Shown one piece after another: positions 26,278 through 35,724 of a DNA stretch of 64,000 nucleotides. Every line of letters starts with the position of its first letter. Within the stretch, counting starts at the first letter, position 1. The notes beneath the pieces were generated by a model. That model did no database searches. It saw only the letters and a program-made list of their open reading frames with translations, and was not told the DNA's origin. This DNA is from Minisyncoccota bacterium (GTDB lineage Bacteria; Patescibacteria; Paceibacteria; UBA9973; UBA918): NCBI GenBank assembly GCA_021734905.1, contig JAIPIB010000001.1:1-64000 (forward strand), in the 5' to 3' direction. The position numbers were made by a program, and so were the translations under genes.

Positions 26278-26852
26278 TGGCATACCAAACGTACATTACC
26301 GAAGCGCTCGTATGTGGGAGTACCGATAGTCATACTGCAGACCGGTCCTTTCTGCTCTTTACGAGAGAAGCAGGGATGATTTTTGCGCACGCAAAGAGTG
26401 TTCGCGAGGAGCGGTCGAAACAGAGGTACGCACTTCAAGACTGCTCACATATTCGAGTGACACTCATCCGCGGGAAGAGTGGATGGAAAATTGCAGGCGT
26501 TGAATCATTTCACAACTTCTATACTCTTGCAAAAACTCGAGAAACTCGAGCATTTTTGCGCAACACGATACACTTACTCAGACGAGTGGTCCATGGTGAG
26601 ACGTCATACAAGGAAATCTTTGATGACGTTATATCTGCATGTCTAAAATCAGAAGAATATTCGCATAAAAAGCTTGAGCTCGTCCTTTTTGCACGCATTT
26701 TACATGCACTTGGATACATTGCCTCAGTTAAAGAACTCGAACCACTATTGAAAAAAGAGATGCCATTTTCTTTGATTGCCACGTTAGTGCCAGAAGATGA
26801 AGAAATATGTCGAGAGGCGATTGACCATGCACTTGTCCAGAGCCAATTGTAG
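26277..26852 (+). CDS. recO: DNA repair protein RecO
   Basis: 191 residues, shorter than E. coli RecO (about 240). An N-terminal OB-fold segment (YITEALVCGS...FLLFTREAGMIFAHAKSVREERSKQR) matches RecO. The C-terminal helical part lacks the zinc-finger cysteines seen in some RecO proteins. It should load RecA with RecR on SSB-coated DNA. The start overlaps the ileS stop, so it is translationally coupled. Confidence 0.8.
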   Translation: MAYQTYITEALVCGSTDSHTADRSFLLFTREAGMIFAHAKSVREERSKQRYALQDCSHIRVTLIRGKSGWKIAGVESFHNFYTLAKTRETRAFLRNTIHLLRRVVHGETSYKEIFDDVISACLKSEEYSHKKLELVLFARILHALGYIASVKELEPLLKKEMPFSLIATLVPEDEEICREAIDHALVQSQL

Positions 26853-26894
26853 GTCGGAGATTTTACCTATACATGCTGTGATATACTCGTAACA

Positions 26895-28964
26895 ATGAGC
26901 AATAATGATCGAAAGTCAGAAGATCAGAAAACACTGAATGAAGAGGCAAATACTTCAAATGATAATGCTCGTGCGCGGGCACAGCAGGAGGCTGAACGGA
27001 TTGGGGCACTTCGTGAACGGCTTTATTCTCGCGGGAATGTGTCTACTCCATACACCCGACACACACTCAAGAGAAATACGTCTTTAGAACAAACTAGTAT
27101 TCCTCAAAGTGTTAAACCAAAACCCCAACCAAGCCCTGTCATGAATGAGATTCCTAAAGAGGTGGATGTTAGCACATCATCTAATGGTGATAGACACAGA
27201 GTAGAGGAGAATGCGATACAATACAGTGACATGGTATCGAACAAGCGAAAATCATTTCGAAAAAAAACAGTACTTCTTGGGGTGGTATTTTTTGTAGTGG
27301 CTCTCGCCACATCAAGTCTGTTCATGTTGTCAGGTACAAATACAATCTCTGGTGAAAATATTTCTATAAATGTTGCAGGACCAATCGCTATTGGTGGCGG
27401 TGAAGAAATGCCATTTCAGGTATCAATAGCAAACCAAAACACTGTCGCGATTCAGGCCGCAACACTGATTATTGAATACCCAAGCGGAACACATAGTTCA
27501 ACAGAGTCAAATAAAGAAATCGGAATTGTTAGGCAGTCACTTGATACTATCGGGACAGGAGAACTCATCAATGTCCCCCTCAAGGCTAGATTTTTTGGTG
27601 GAGAAAATGATGAGAAAGAGATAAAGGTATCCATTGAGTATCGCATCGCCGGTTCAAACGCGACATTTCGGAAGGCGGCAACACCACTCAGATTTAAAGT
27701 CAGTACATCACCAATCGTGATGACATTTGACTCAATAAAAACTATTTCATCAAATCAGGAGATAACGCTTAAACTTACTATCCAATCAAATTCGCCGACA
27801 GTGCTTACTGACATTCTTGTAAAAACATCATACCCATTAGGGTTTGATTTTACTGAATCGGATGTTGAAACAGTCTCTGGTGAAGACACTTGGAAATTTA
27901 GCTCATTAAAACCAAATGAGAAGAAGACAGTTACTATCAAAGGCCTTATGACTGGGTATGAGGACGAAGTACGTAAATTTACGGCAACTGCCGGTGTCGC
28001 AAATGAAACTGATAAAAATACACTTACTTCTACACTTGCGAGTGCGAGTACTGAAATTATTATTGAACAGCCATTCCTTGATGTAGAAGTCCTTGTGAAC
28101 GGGATTTCGACAGAGACTGTAGTTATTAGTACAGACGAAATAGCAAATATAGAAATTAGATACAAAAATGTCCTCGACACAGCCATCTATGATGGAAAAG
28201 TGCTCGTAGAACTCGGCGGAAATGCTCTGAACGAATTTACTGTTGGAGACGGCGGAGGATTTTATAATTCAACAAATAACACGCTGACGTTGGACAGTGC
28301 AGACGAAAAAGGCCTTGAGGAAATTTTACCAGGACGGATGAGTAAAGTTTTCTTTACGATTAAACCAAAGGAAAATATTGGACGTGCGCCAGAAGTTAAG
28401 CTCAATGTTACGGTGAAAGGACAGAGGATTTTTGAGGATAGGGCAGCGCAAGAACTTGTGGGGACTGTATCAAAGTCTATAAAAATAGAGAGTATTCCAA
28501 CACTCGCCTCGTCGGTGGTGTACGAGGGTGGTCCTTTTATGAATACAGGACCAACTCCGCCAATTGCGGAAAAAATGACACAATATACATACAAGCTTGT
28601 TGTAAAGTCAGGCGCGAATGATGTGACTGGCGCCGAGTTGACTGCGGTTGTACCACAATACGTAAATTGGTTAGACTTAGTTACTGATGGCGACACCGTT
28701 ACATATAATGCGACGACGCGCACTATCAAATGGAATATTGGAGATCTTAGTTCAAATACTGAAGTAGAAGTCAGTATGCAAGTTTCGTTTATTCCAAGCT
28801 TCTCACAGGTTGGAAAGACGCCAACACTCCTCGAAGCACAACGACTAAAAGCGACAGATCGCTTTACAGGAACAGTAATTCGGGCAGAACACCCAGCGCT
28901 TACAACGGGGCGTTTGGGTGAGACAGACGAAGCACTACGGGATGGGAAAGTGCGGGCAGAATAG
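26895..28964 (+). CDS. Single-pass surface protein with Ig/DUF11-like repeats
   Basis: 689 residues. A charged cytoplasmic head (1-118) precedes one membrane helix at about residues 119-140 (TVLLGVVFFVVALATSSLFM). The long outer part consists of beta-rich repeats of the conserved-domain-in-surface-protein type (VSIANQNTVAIQAATLIIEY..., LKLTIQSNSPTVLTDILVKT, VVKSGANDVTGAELTAVVP). No Cys or catalytic motif. It is probably an adhesin-like or envelope-organising protein with a type II topology. TATACT (26882-26887) with extended TGA ends 7 nt before ATG. Confidence 0.7.
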   Translation: MSNNDRKSEDQKTLNEEANTSNDNARARAQQEAERIGALRERLYSRGNVSTPYTRHTLKRNTSLEQTSIPQSVKPKPQPSPVMNEIPKEVDVSTSSNGDRHRVEENAIQYSDMVSNKRKSFRKKTVLLGVVFFVVALATSSLFMLSGTNTISGENISINVAGPIAIGGGEEMPFQVSIANQNTVAIQAATLIIEYPSGTHSSTESNKEIGIVRQSLDTIGTGELINVPLKARFFGGENDEKEIKVSIEYRIAGSNATFRKAATPLRFKVSTSPIVMTFDSIKTISSNQEITLKLTIQSNSPTVLTDILVKTSYPLGFDFTESDVETVSGEDTWKFSSLKPNEKKTVTIKGLMTGYEDEVRKFTATAGVANETDKNTLTSTLASASTEIIIEQPFLDVEVLVNGISTETVVISTDEIANIEIRYKNVLDTAIYDGKVLVELGGNALNEFTVGDGGGFYNSTNNTLTLDSADEKGLEEILPGRMSKVFFTIKPKENIGRAPEVKLNVTVKGQRIFEDRAAQELVGTVSKSIKIESIPTLASSVVYEGGPFMNTGPTPPIAEKMTQYTYKLVVKSGANDVTGAELTAVVPQYVNWLDLVTDGDTVTYNATTRTIKWNIGDLSSNTEVEVSMQVSFIPSFSQVGKTPTLLEAQRLKATDRFTGTVIRAEHPALTTGRLGETDEALRDGKVRAE

Positions 28965-29047
28965 AAGGAAGCTTGAAATATGGAGCGTTTCTCTATATTG
29001 TGGTCTAGAAGTTAATGAACGAGTCACCCTAAATTGCATATATACAT

Positions 29048-30439
29048 ATGGCACAAGAAAAAACAGATAAAATGGAAAAAATAGTGTCGCTCTGTAAGCG
29101 CCGGGGGTTTGTGTTTCAAGGGTCTGAAATATATGGCGGCCTTGCCGGAGTGTATGATTTTGGTCCACATGGAGTTGAACTTCTCAACAACATCAAGAAA
29201 TCTTGGTGGAAAGAAAATGTCTACGATAAAGAAAACTATTTTGGGATTGATTCAGGAATGTTTAAAAATCCTAAAGTATGGGAGGCCTCGGGACACACAA
29301 GTGGTTTTTCTGACCCACTCGCTGAATGTCGTGAGTGTAATACACGTATTCGGGTTGATAAAGAGCTTGAACGAGTCGGGGTCACTGCTGACGAAAAGAT
29401 GTCGGACGAAGAGATAAACAGACTTTTTAATGAGCACAGAGATGAAATTGTATGTACAAAATGTGGCAAGAAAGATTTCACCGAAGCTCGTTCGTTTAAC
29501 TTGCTCGTCAAATCTAACCTTGGTGACTTTACTTCAGAAGCTAGTGAGCCAGTGTATTTACCAGGTGAAGCGTGTCAAGGAATTTATCTCAATTTTAAAA
29601 ATATTGTTGATACGATGCAACCGAAAGTTCCATTCGGTGTTTCTCAGATTGGGAAAGCATTTAGAAATGAAATTTCACCACGTAATTTTCTGTTCCGAAC
29701 ACGCGAGTTTGAACAAGCAGATACACAATATTTTGTTCGACCAAATGAAAACAAAGAGGCATTTGAAAGGATTAAAAAAGAACGGTGGGATTGGTACATA
29801 TCTCTTGGTATTGATGAAAAGAAACTTCGTTTCAAGCAGCATGAGAACCTTGTTTTCTACGCAGCTGATGCATGGGATATAGAGTACGAATTTCCAACAG
29901 GGTTTGATGAAATTGAAGGAATTCACGATCGTACTGATTATGATCTCACGCAGCACATGAAGTTTTCAGGGGTTGACTTGCGGTACACAGATCCAAATTC
30001 AGGAGAGAAGTATATTCCATGGATTCTTGAGACGTCGATGGGTCTCGGCAGGGCATTCTTTGCAGTGATGACAGATGCATATTATGAAGAAGAGATGAAT
30101 GGAGAGACACGTGTTGTTTTGAAGCTTGCGAAGCATCTTTCGCCATACCGAGCAGCGGTCTCACCACTCCTTAAAAATAAACCAGAGCTTGCAGAAAAAG
30201 CTCGCGAGGTCTTTCTCATGCTCAAAAAGATGTTTGGAAATATTGCATGGGACGATAATGGCAATATTGGAAAGCGGTACCGGCGACAGGACGAGATCGG
30301 CACACCAGCGTGTATTGTCATCGATTTTGAGACCCTTGAAGGTGATACAAAAGATACTGTGACCGTGCGTGATCGTGATACAGGTGCCCAGAACCGAGTC
30401 CCTATTGCCGAGCTCGTCACATATTTGACTCAGGTGTAA
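29048..30439 (+). CDS. glyS: Glycyl-tRNA synthetase, single-chain class II type
   Basis: 463 residues of the alpha2 (eukaryote/archaea/Gram-positive) type. The start KRRGFVFQGSEIYGGLAGVYDFGPHGVEL is diagnostic. Motif 2 (FRTREFEQADTQYFV) and motif 3 (ETSMGLGRAFFAVM) are present. CxxC pairs (CREC and CTKC) may bind zinc. The C-terminal anticodon-binding domain contains RYRRQDEIGTPACIVIDFET. metG follows after 11 nt, so the two are an operon. Confidence 0.96.
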   Translation: MAQEKTDKMEKIVSLCKRRGFVFQGSEIYGGLAGVYDFGPHGVELLNNIKKSWWKENVYDKENYFGIDSGMFKNPKVWEASGHTSGFSDPLAECRECNTRIRVDKELERVGVTADEKMSDEEINRLFNEHRDEIVCTKCGKKDFTEARSFNLLVKSNLGDFTSEASEPVYLPGEACQGIYLNFKNIVDTMQPKVPFGVSQIGKAFRNEISPRNFLFRTREFEQADTQYFVRPNENKEAFERIKKERWDWYISLGIDEKKLRFKQHENLVFYAADAWDIEYEFPTGFDEIEGIHDRTDYDLTQHMKFSGVDLRYTDPNSGEKYIPWILETSMGLGRAFFAVMTDAYYEEEMNGETRVVLKLAKHLSPYRAAVSPLLKNKPELAEKAREVFLMLKKMFGNIAWDDNGNIGKRYRRQDEIGTPACIVIDFETLEGDTKDTVTVRDRDTGAQNRVPIAELVTYLTQV

Positions 30440-30450
30440 TATCAAATTGC

Positions 30451-31902
30451 ATGGAGAAAGAAAAATTTTATCTTACGACAACTCTTCCATACGTGAATGC
30501 AAGTCCACATATTGGGTTTGCTACAGAAATTATTCGTGCTGATGTTATAGCACGGTATCAGAAGGGGCTTGGAAAAGATATCTTTTTCAATACGGGTACT
30601 GATGAGCACGGACAAAAGATTTATGATAAAGCTACTGAGGCAGGTAAAACTCCTCAAGAATATGTCGACGGATACTCAGCTGAATTTCAAAAGATTATTC
30701 CTTTACTTGGTATTTCTTCAGATATTCATTTTGTTCGTACCACTGATGATCATCATAAAATAGCTGCTCAGGAGATGTGGCGGAGATGTGTTGCAAACGG
30801 AGATATTTATAAAGCAAATCATCAAGTTAAATATTGTAAGGGGTGCGAGCTTGAAAAGACTGATTCAGAGCTTGAAGATGGAAAGTGCCCACTTCACACA
30901 ACATATGAGATTGAAATTCGTGAAGAGGAAAATTATTTCTTCAGATTTTCAAAATATCAAGAAGCACTCCTTGAACTCTATAGGAAAAACCCAACGTTTG
31001 TTGTTCCTGAGTTCAGACTCAAAGAGATAACATCATTTGTTGAAGGGGGCTTGCAGGACTTTAGTGTTTCACGACTCAAGTCAAAAATGTCATGGGGTAT
31101 TCCAGTCCCCGATGATGAAGACCATGTGATGTACGTATGGTTTGATGCGCTTACAAATTACATATCGACGACAGGATGGCCAGAAAAAGAAGATTTTGGC
31201 GGTTGGTGGCCGGGGATTCAATTTGCAGGGAAGGACAACCTCCGACAGCAGAGCGCGGTGTGGCAGGCCATGCTTCTTTCTGCAAAGCTCCCAACCTCAA
31301 AACAAATATACATTGGGGGATTCATTAATAGCGGGGGACAGAAGATGAGTAAATCACTCGGAAATGTCATTAGTCCTCATGAGCTTGTAGAGCGCTATGG
31401 TACCGATGCAACCAGATATCTTCTCCTTCGACATGTGCATCCATATGAAGATACTGATATTACGTGGGAGCGTCTCGATGAGTGGTACACCGCGAATCTT
31501 GTGAATGGTCTGGGAAATCTTACATCACGAATTTTAAAAATGTCAGAGACTTATTTAGATAAAAGTCCGTATTCTCAAGGAGTTGAAGTTATGAATGCTG
31601 TTAGGAATGATACAAAAGAAAGAGAGTTTGAATACGCACTCAGATCGTTTAATTTACAAGTAGCTATTGATGAAATTTGGAGAATTGTGGGTCAAATTGA
31701 TTTACAAATTACACATGAGGAACCATTTAAGGTGGTAAAAGAAGACAAGAAAAAGGCAAAGGAGATGATAGAAGTATATTTATACTACCTTGTTAGAATA
31801 GGCCTGCTTGTAGAACCATTTATGCCAGAGACCTCAAAGACAATCCTTGATGCAATCAAGACAAACAAAAAACCAGAAAATCTATTCCCACGACTTCTGT
31901 AA
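30451..31902 (+). CDS. metG: Methionyl-tRNA synthetase
   Basis: 483 residues, the short form without a C-terminal tRNA-binding (EMAP-like) domain. The HIGH-type motif is NASPHIGFA and KMSKSLGN is intact. A CKGC...CPLH knuckle in the connective peptide can bind zinc. It charges both initiator and elongator tRNA-Met. Co-transcribed with glyS. A perfect 30-bp palindrome about 50 nt downstream may end the transcript. Confidence 0.96.
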   Translation: MEKEKFYLTTTLPYVNASPHIGFATEIIRADVIARYQKGLGKDIFFNTGTDEHGQKIYDKATEAGKTPQEYVDGYSAEFQKIIPLLGISSDIHFVRTTDDHHKIAAQEMWRRCVANGDIYKANHQVKYCKGCELEKTDSELEDGKCPLHTTYEIEIREEENYFFRFSKYQEALLELYRKNPTFVVPEFRLKEITSFVEGGLQDFSVSRLKSKMSWGIPVPDDEDHVMYVWFDALTNYISTTGWPEKEDFGGWWPGIQFAGKDNLRQQSAVWQAMLLSAKLPTSKQIYIGGFINSGGQKMSKSLGNVISPHELVERYGTDATRYLLLRHVHPYEDTDITWERLDEWYTANLVNGLGNLTSRILKMSETYLDKSPYSQGVEVMNAVRNDTKEREFEYALRSFNLQVAIDEIWRIVGQIDLQITHEEPFKVVKEDKKKAKEMIEVYLYYLVRIGLLVEPFMPETSKTILDAIKTNKKPENLFPRLL

Positions 31903-31954
31903 ATTAACCAAGAAACTAGAGCCAAAGAGAGGAAATGACAGAAAGTACGAGTGT

Positions 31955-31984
31955 AAAAATAGTACGATCGATCGTACTATTTTT
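31955..31984. promoter_or_regulatory. Perfect 30-bp palindrome at the end of the TrpR-like gene
   Basis: AAAAATAGTACGATC and its complement. It contains the stop codon of the TrpR-like gene and ends in T-runs on both strands, so it can act as a terminator for metG and the regulator. Its core is identical to the operator-like palindrome before the regulator. Confidence 0.8.
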
Positions 31985-32393
31985 CAGTAAGGAGTTTGGT
32001 TACTTTTTTCCATCTCCCTTTGCCACGGGGTGACATACCGCAATTAATAATAATTTCTAGTGTGTTGCAGATCCGTTCATATTCAATTGTATTTTTCAGT
32101 AGTGTCTTTTCGATATAAGCGTAACGCCCATCTCTGTAATTGTCACGGATTCTATCTGCGGTTGATGGACTGATTTTGAGTGCATTCCATATCTTGTATG
32201 AAGAATCACCACGTACACACATGAGAATCGCAGTAAGTCTTTTTGAGAGCATGATGTACTCTTCTGTCCCCAAGAGCTCGTCTAAAAATAAAGCAGTTGA
32301 TGATTTGTTAAGTTTTGCCAAAGAATCACTCAATTGGTTTGCGAGTGATTCGAGTTGTTCTTCTTTGAGTGGGGTATGTGATACGTGAGCCAT
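31977..32393 (-). CDS. TrpR/YerC-like HTH regulator
   Basis: 138 residues. The central part LDELLGTEEYIMLSKRLTAILMCVRGDSSYKIWNALKIS followed by PSTADRIRDNYRDG is the Trp-repressor/YerC helix-turn-helix. No tryptophan genes are in the window, so the effector is unknown. A 26-bp palindrome lies 4 nt upstream of ATG, and the same core recurs at the stop codon. Their core TAGTAC...GTACTA resembles trp operators in general form. I infer autoregulation. Confidence 0.8.
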   Translation of the reverse strand: MAHVSHTPLKEEQLESLANQLSDSLAKLNKSSTALFLDELLGTEEYIMLSKRLTAILMCVRGDSSYKIWNALKISPSTADRIRDNYRDGRYAYIEKTLLKNTIEYERICNTLEIIINCGMSPRGKGRWKKVTKLLTEK

Positions 32394-32397
32394 TGTT

Positions 32398-32423
32398 AAA
32401 TAGTACGATCGATCGTACTATTT
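32398..32423. promoter_or_regulatory. Perfect 26-bp palindrome, probable operator
   Basis: AAATAGTACGATC and its complement, between the divergent TrpR-like gene and tatD. It begins 4 nt upstream of the regulator ATG, so a bound dimer would cover the start or transcription start. Confidence 0.75.
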
Positions 32424-32483
32424 TACGAACATGCAGAGTGGATATTTTGTGTTGTCTGCGAAAGTGCTATATTGATGTAATTC

Positions 32484-33284
32484 ATGACTGAAAGATTTCG
32501 CTATATTGATATTCATACGCATCTCAATCTTGAGGCTTTTGATAAAGATGGAAAAGAAGTGGGTGAGCGCACTCGAGATACGGGTGTTTCATATATAAAT
32601 ATCGGTACAGGTCTTGAGACTAGTAAAAAAGCCGTTGTGCTCGCCCATGAAGCAAGTGGTGTATATGCAACTGTAGGAATACATCCAACGCATACGGTAG
32701 AAGAAGGTGGAGGTGAAAATTTTACATATGACGACCTTATGATTCTTGCAGGCGACGAGAAGGTGGTAGCGATTGGTGAATGTGGGCTTGATTATTTTCG
32801 TGTATCAAAAGATGGAAAGGAGATTGAGGAAGGGGTTTTTATAAAACATATAGAGCTTGCAAATGAATTCAATAAACCGCTCATGCTCCACATTCGCTCG
32901 AGTGAGCGGAGTATGGATGCGTATGAGGATGCTCTTGGTATTTTGAAAGCACACGCAAAAATTCTCGGTAACGTGCATTTTTTTGCAGGTACGTATGATA
33001 TCGCAAAACAGTTCTGGGATATTGGTTTTAGTACTTCGTTTACCGGAGTCATTACTTTTGCAAATCAATATGATGAGGTGATAAGAAATGCGCCACTTAA
33101 TATGATTCATGCAGAAACCGATGCGCCTTATGTTGCACCTGTTCCATACAGAGGGAAGCGTAATGAACCTCTCTTTGTAAAGGAGGTGTATAGGCGCATT
33201 GCAGAAATACGGGGTGAGAATGAAGAAGAAGTTCGGAAGGTTCTCGTAGAGAACGCAAAAAAGTTATTTAATATAGAATTTTAG
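32484..33284 (+). CDS. tatD: TatD family metal-dependent hydrolase
   Basis: 266 residues. TIM-barrel metal ligands: IDIHTHL at the N-terminus, GECGLDYF near residue 97, LMLHIRSS, NVHFFAG and HAETDAPY near the end. The family has 3'-5' DNase activity and is linked to DNA repair and processing. It is divergent from the TrpR-like regulator and may share its operator. Confidence 0.92.
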   Translation: MTERFRYIDIHTHLNLEAFDKDGKEVGERTRDTGVSYINIGTGLETSKKAVVLAHEASGVYATVGIHPTHTVEEGGGENFTYDDLMILAGDEKVVAIGECGLDYFRVSKDGKEIEEGVFIKHIELANEFNKPLMLHIRSSERSMDAYEDALGILKAHAKILGNVHFFAGTYDIAKQFWDIGFSTSFTGVITFANQYDEVIRNAPLNMIHAETDAPYVAPVPYRGKRNEPLFVKEVYRRIAEIRGENEEEVRKVLVENAKKLFNIEF

Positions 33285-33330
33285 AATATCAATTTTGTGG
33301 AGTGTGTCATCGAAACGATTTAAGGAAATA

Positions 33331-33366
33331 AAAAAATCGCCCAAGACCATGATGGTCTTGGGCGAT
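33331..33366 (-). terminator. Terminator for the GGDEF gene
   Basis: ATCGCCCAAGACC and complement; the A-run at 33331-33336 gives a T-tract on the minus strand. Confidence 0.85.
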
Positions 33367-33380
33367 CAGGATTGACCTAC

Positions 33381-33962
33381 TTAATCTTTTTCAGAGTGAA
33401 AGACGATACAGTTGCGTCCATTCTGTTTGGCGGAGTAAAGTGAAACATCTGCACGTTTGAAAAATGTCTGGGCAGTATCATCTTTCTGCAGTTCCGTGAT
33501 GCCAAAACTGCAGGTCAGCTTAATGTCACTGTCGATTTGTGTGACTCCATTTCGCAGGCGCTCAAAATAAAGTTGAGCACCTTCCGTTGTCGAATTTTTG
33601 AGAAGTATTACAAACTCCTCTCCACCCCACCTTCCGACAAAATCTGTCTCTCGACACATGCGGTTGAGAAATGTTCCAAGGAGCTGAAGAACTCTATTGC
33701 CTGCATCATGCCCAAAGGTGTCATTGAACTCCTTGAAGTGATCAATGTCGATAAGCGCAAGTGTAAGGGAACCCCCGTGTCTTTTCGAGTATGCAATATC
33801 ACGGTGGACCCTCTCTTTGTAGGCTCTTGCGTTAGGAAGTCCGGTTAGTTCATCCGTGAATGCCCACTTCTTTGCCTGGTTATATTTTTTGTATCCACGC
33901 GCTCTCCTTCGTTTGTACTCCGCTGCACAGTTTTTGCAGGGAAAGGTGGTATGTTTACTCAC
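33381..33962 (-). CDS. Small diguanylate cyclase (GGDEF) protein
   Basis: 193 residues from a GTG start; AGGAGG lies about 6 nt upstream. Residues 9-12 form CKNC in a basic N-terminal head. The GGDEF domain (about 33-190) has IDIDHFKEFNDTFGHDAGN, the active site GGEEF (113-117) and a product-inhibition I-site RETD (104-107) exactly 5 residues before it. It should be catalytically competent for c-di-GMP synthesis from two GTP. No sensor or transmembrane segment is attached, and no EAL, HD-GYP or PilZ gene is nearby. Higher GC and a canonical Shine-Dalgarno set it apart from neighbours. Confidence 0.9.
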   Translation of the reverse strand: MSKHTTFPCKNCAAEYKRRRARGYKKYNQAKKWAFTDELTGLPNARAYKERVHRDIAYSKRHGGSLTLALIDIDHFKEFNDTFGHDAGNRVLQLLGTFLNRMCRETDFVGRWGGEEFVILLKNSTTEGAQLYFERLRNGVTQIDSDIKLTCSFGITELQKDDTAQTFFKRADVSLYSAKQNGRNCIVFHSEKD

Positions 33963-34031
33963 GAGAACCTCCTGTAGTTGTAATATGAGGAACGTAAAAA
34001 CTCTACTTACAATCTGACACAGAGTGTTTGA

Positions 34032-34958
34032 CTAGTCAAATAACGAAATCAAGTATGCATCGATTTCTCGTTGGCTGAGATCGTAGAAATATTTGTTGTC
34101 ACGATTAAGATCTCGCGCAAGATCTGTGCCAACGAAACGCCAATGCCATGGTTCAAAAACATAGTATGTGTTGTCTTTGGGATAGGAAAGAGCGAAGCCG
34201 TATCGGTATGCGTTTTTTAGAAGCCAGGCGTACGCCTTTGTCGTCTCAAAATCGTAAAGGGTTCCGTTGATTTCAGTTGTTGTGAAATCTATCGTCGTTC
34301 CGAGTTGATGTTCCGAATACCCTTGGTCAGCCGAAAAACTGTTTGCACCTGTTCCGTACTGGACGGAGTATCCATTTTTTAGACTTCCTTGCTCGTCGAA
34401 AGAACGGTAAGCAGATGCTACAAGGAGGCTGATTCCGTCACGATCTGCTCGTTTAAGAAGATCAGTAAGGAACGGGGCTACTTTTTCATGGATAAAAAGA
34501 GATGTATTACCATCCCGACGAAATTCTTTTGGTATTTCAAGTACGACTCCTGGCATGTAATTTTCATTCAGGAAGTATATTTTGGAATATTTCTGGAGAA
34601 GTTGCGGATCGGTCTTGGAGAGCTTGTCGAGAAGTCCGACCGTCCCCGAGATACCAGTAATTTGGTCTTCAAATTCCTGATTACGCTCCTTTTCTGCTTT
34701 AAGTAATCCAAGAAGTTCGCTACCATTTTCTTCCGAAAGAGCGAATTCTTGTTTGATAATTTCAATAATTGCTTCAAGGTTTGATGCCCGTTCTTTTTCA
34801 GTAGAAAGAGTTTCTTTGGTTGCCTCGAGTTCTGTTCCTCGTGCTGTATAAGCATCTTTGAGTTTTGTGAGATTGTTATAACCGTAAAATAAAAGCCCAA
34901 CTAAGATGACAATAAGTAGTAAGCTGCCATACACATATGTCTTCGCGTGTTTCTCCAT
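34032..34958 (-). CDS. VanY-type D-alanyl-D-alanine carboxypeptidase (M15)
   Basis: 308 residues. Residues about 7-27 are a membrane anchor and 30-100 a coiled coil (TLSTEKERASNLEAIIEIIK). The M15B domain has SAYRSFDEQ, the zinc site SEHQLGTTIDF (SxHxxGxxxD) and the catalytic EPWHWRFVG (ExWH). It trims the terminal D-Ala from peptidoglycan stem peptides at the outer face of the membrane. A stand-alone unit between convergent and divergent neighbours. Confidence 0.9.
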   Translation of the reverse strand: MEKHAKTYVYGSLLLIVILVGLLFYGYNNLTKLKDAYTARGTELEATKETLSTEKERASNLEAIIEIIKQEFALSEENGSELLGLLKAEKERNQEFEDQITGISGTVGLLDKLSKTDPQLLQKYSKIYFLNENYMPGVVLEIPKEFRRDGNTSLFIHEKVAPFLTDLLKRADRDGISLLVASAYRSFDEQGSLKNGYSVQYGTGANSFSADQGYSEHQLGTTIDFTTTEINGTLYDFETTKAYAWLLKNAYRYGFALSYPKDNTYYVFEPWHWRFVGTDLARDLNRDNKYFYDLSQREIDAYLISLFD

Positions 34959-35042
34959 ATCCTAAAGAGTTTACCACGGTATTGAAAATATGACATATCT
35001 ATGGTACGGTATCGCCATATTATAAGGTAACGACAATAGTAA

Positions 35043-35591
35043 ATGTCAGAAACAACAATGCCAGCAGCCGAGGCGACAGATGTAGCATTCGATGAACGAA
35101 ACAGCTACGAATTCGCCTTCCACGTACTTCCAACGGTTGCTGAGGGGGAAGTAGCAGGTGCCTTTGATGAAATCAAAGCGCATATTGCGAAAAACGCAGA
35201 GATCACAAGTGAAGAGGCCCCAGAACGAGTAGACCTTGCGTATCCCATAGTAAAATCTATGGAAGGTAAGAATCGAAAGTTCACGAGTTCCTACTTTGGG
35301 TGGGTTCGGTTTAAAATGGATGGCGAAAAGGTTAATGAACTCACTGAAGAGTTTTCTGGAATTCAAACAAATCTTCGTCACTTACTTATTAAACTTACAG
35401 CACAAGAGGAAATACATCCTTTTCGTTTTCATGAAAACCGAAAGTCAGTAAAAATGGTTGAGGTTGTAAAGGACGATAGTGATACTCTCGGGGAAATTCA
35501 GACAGAAACAGAGGAAAGTGCCGAGGTGTCAGAGGAAGCCCTTGATGAGTCATTGGAGAAAATCACCCACGAGGAAGAAAAAGTTGCATAG
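35043..35591 (+). CDS. rpsF: 30S ribosomal protein S6 with long acidic tail
   Basis: 182 residues. The core (about 18-125) has the S6 pattern NSYEFAFHVLPTV..., RVDLAYPIVK and FGWVRFKMDG. Residues 140-182 are an acidic extension (ETEESAEVSEEALDESLEK). It also has a non-canonical N-terminal leader of about 17 residues. S6 binds S18 at the 30S platform. rpsF-ssb-rpsR is the usual cluster, but the L9 gene that often ends it is missing. Confidence 0.92.
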   Translation: MSETTMPAAEATDVAFDERNSYEFAFHVLPTVAEGEVAGAFDEIKAHIAKNAEITSEEAPERVDLAYPIVKSMEGKNRKFTSSYFGWVRFKMDGEKVNELTEEFSGIQTNLRHLLIKLTAQEEIHPFRFHENRKSVKMVEVVKDDSDTLGEIQTETEESAEVSEEALDESLEKITHEEEKVA

Positions 35592-35689
35592 TATTGTATA
35601 GTTGAAGTAGTGGAACATTACAAAAGATAGATGAGATGAGTGTCGGAGCTTAGTTTGTCAAGAAAAAGTATTTCAGGATAACAGAGTTT

Positions 35690-35724
35690 TTCTCACTCGT
35701 TTCACTCGTAATAAAAACATAAGT
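35690..35724 (+). promoter_or_regulatory. Shared leader motif before ssb
   Basis: GTTTTTCTCACTCGTTTCAC followed by TCGTAATAAAAACATAAGT and ATG. GTTTTT can pair with AAAAAC. Same class as nrdB, nusG, rplK, recA and rplL. Confidence 0.55.
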
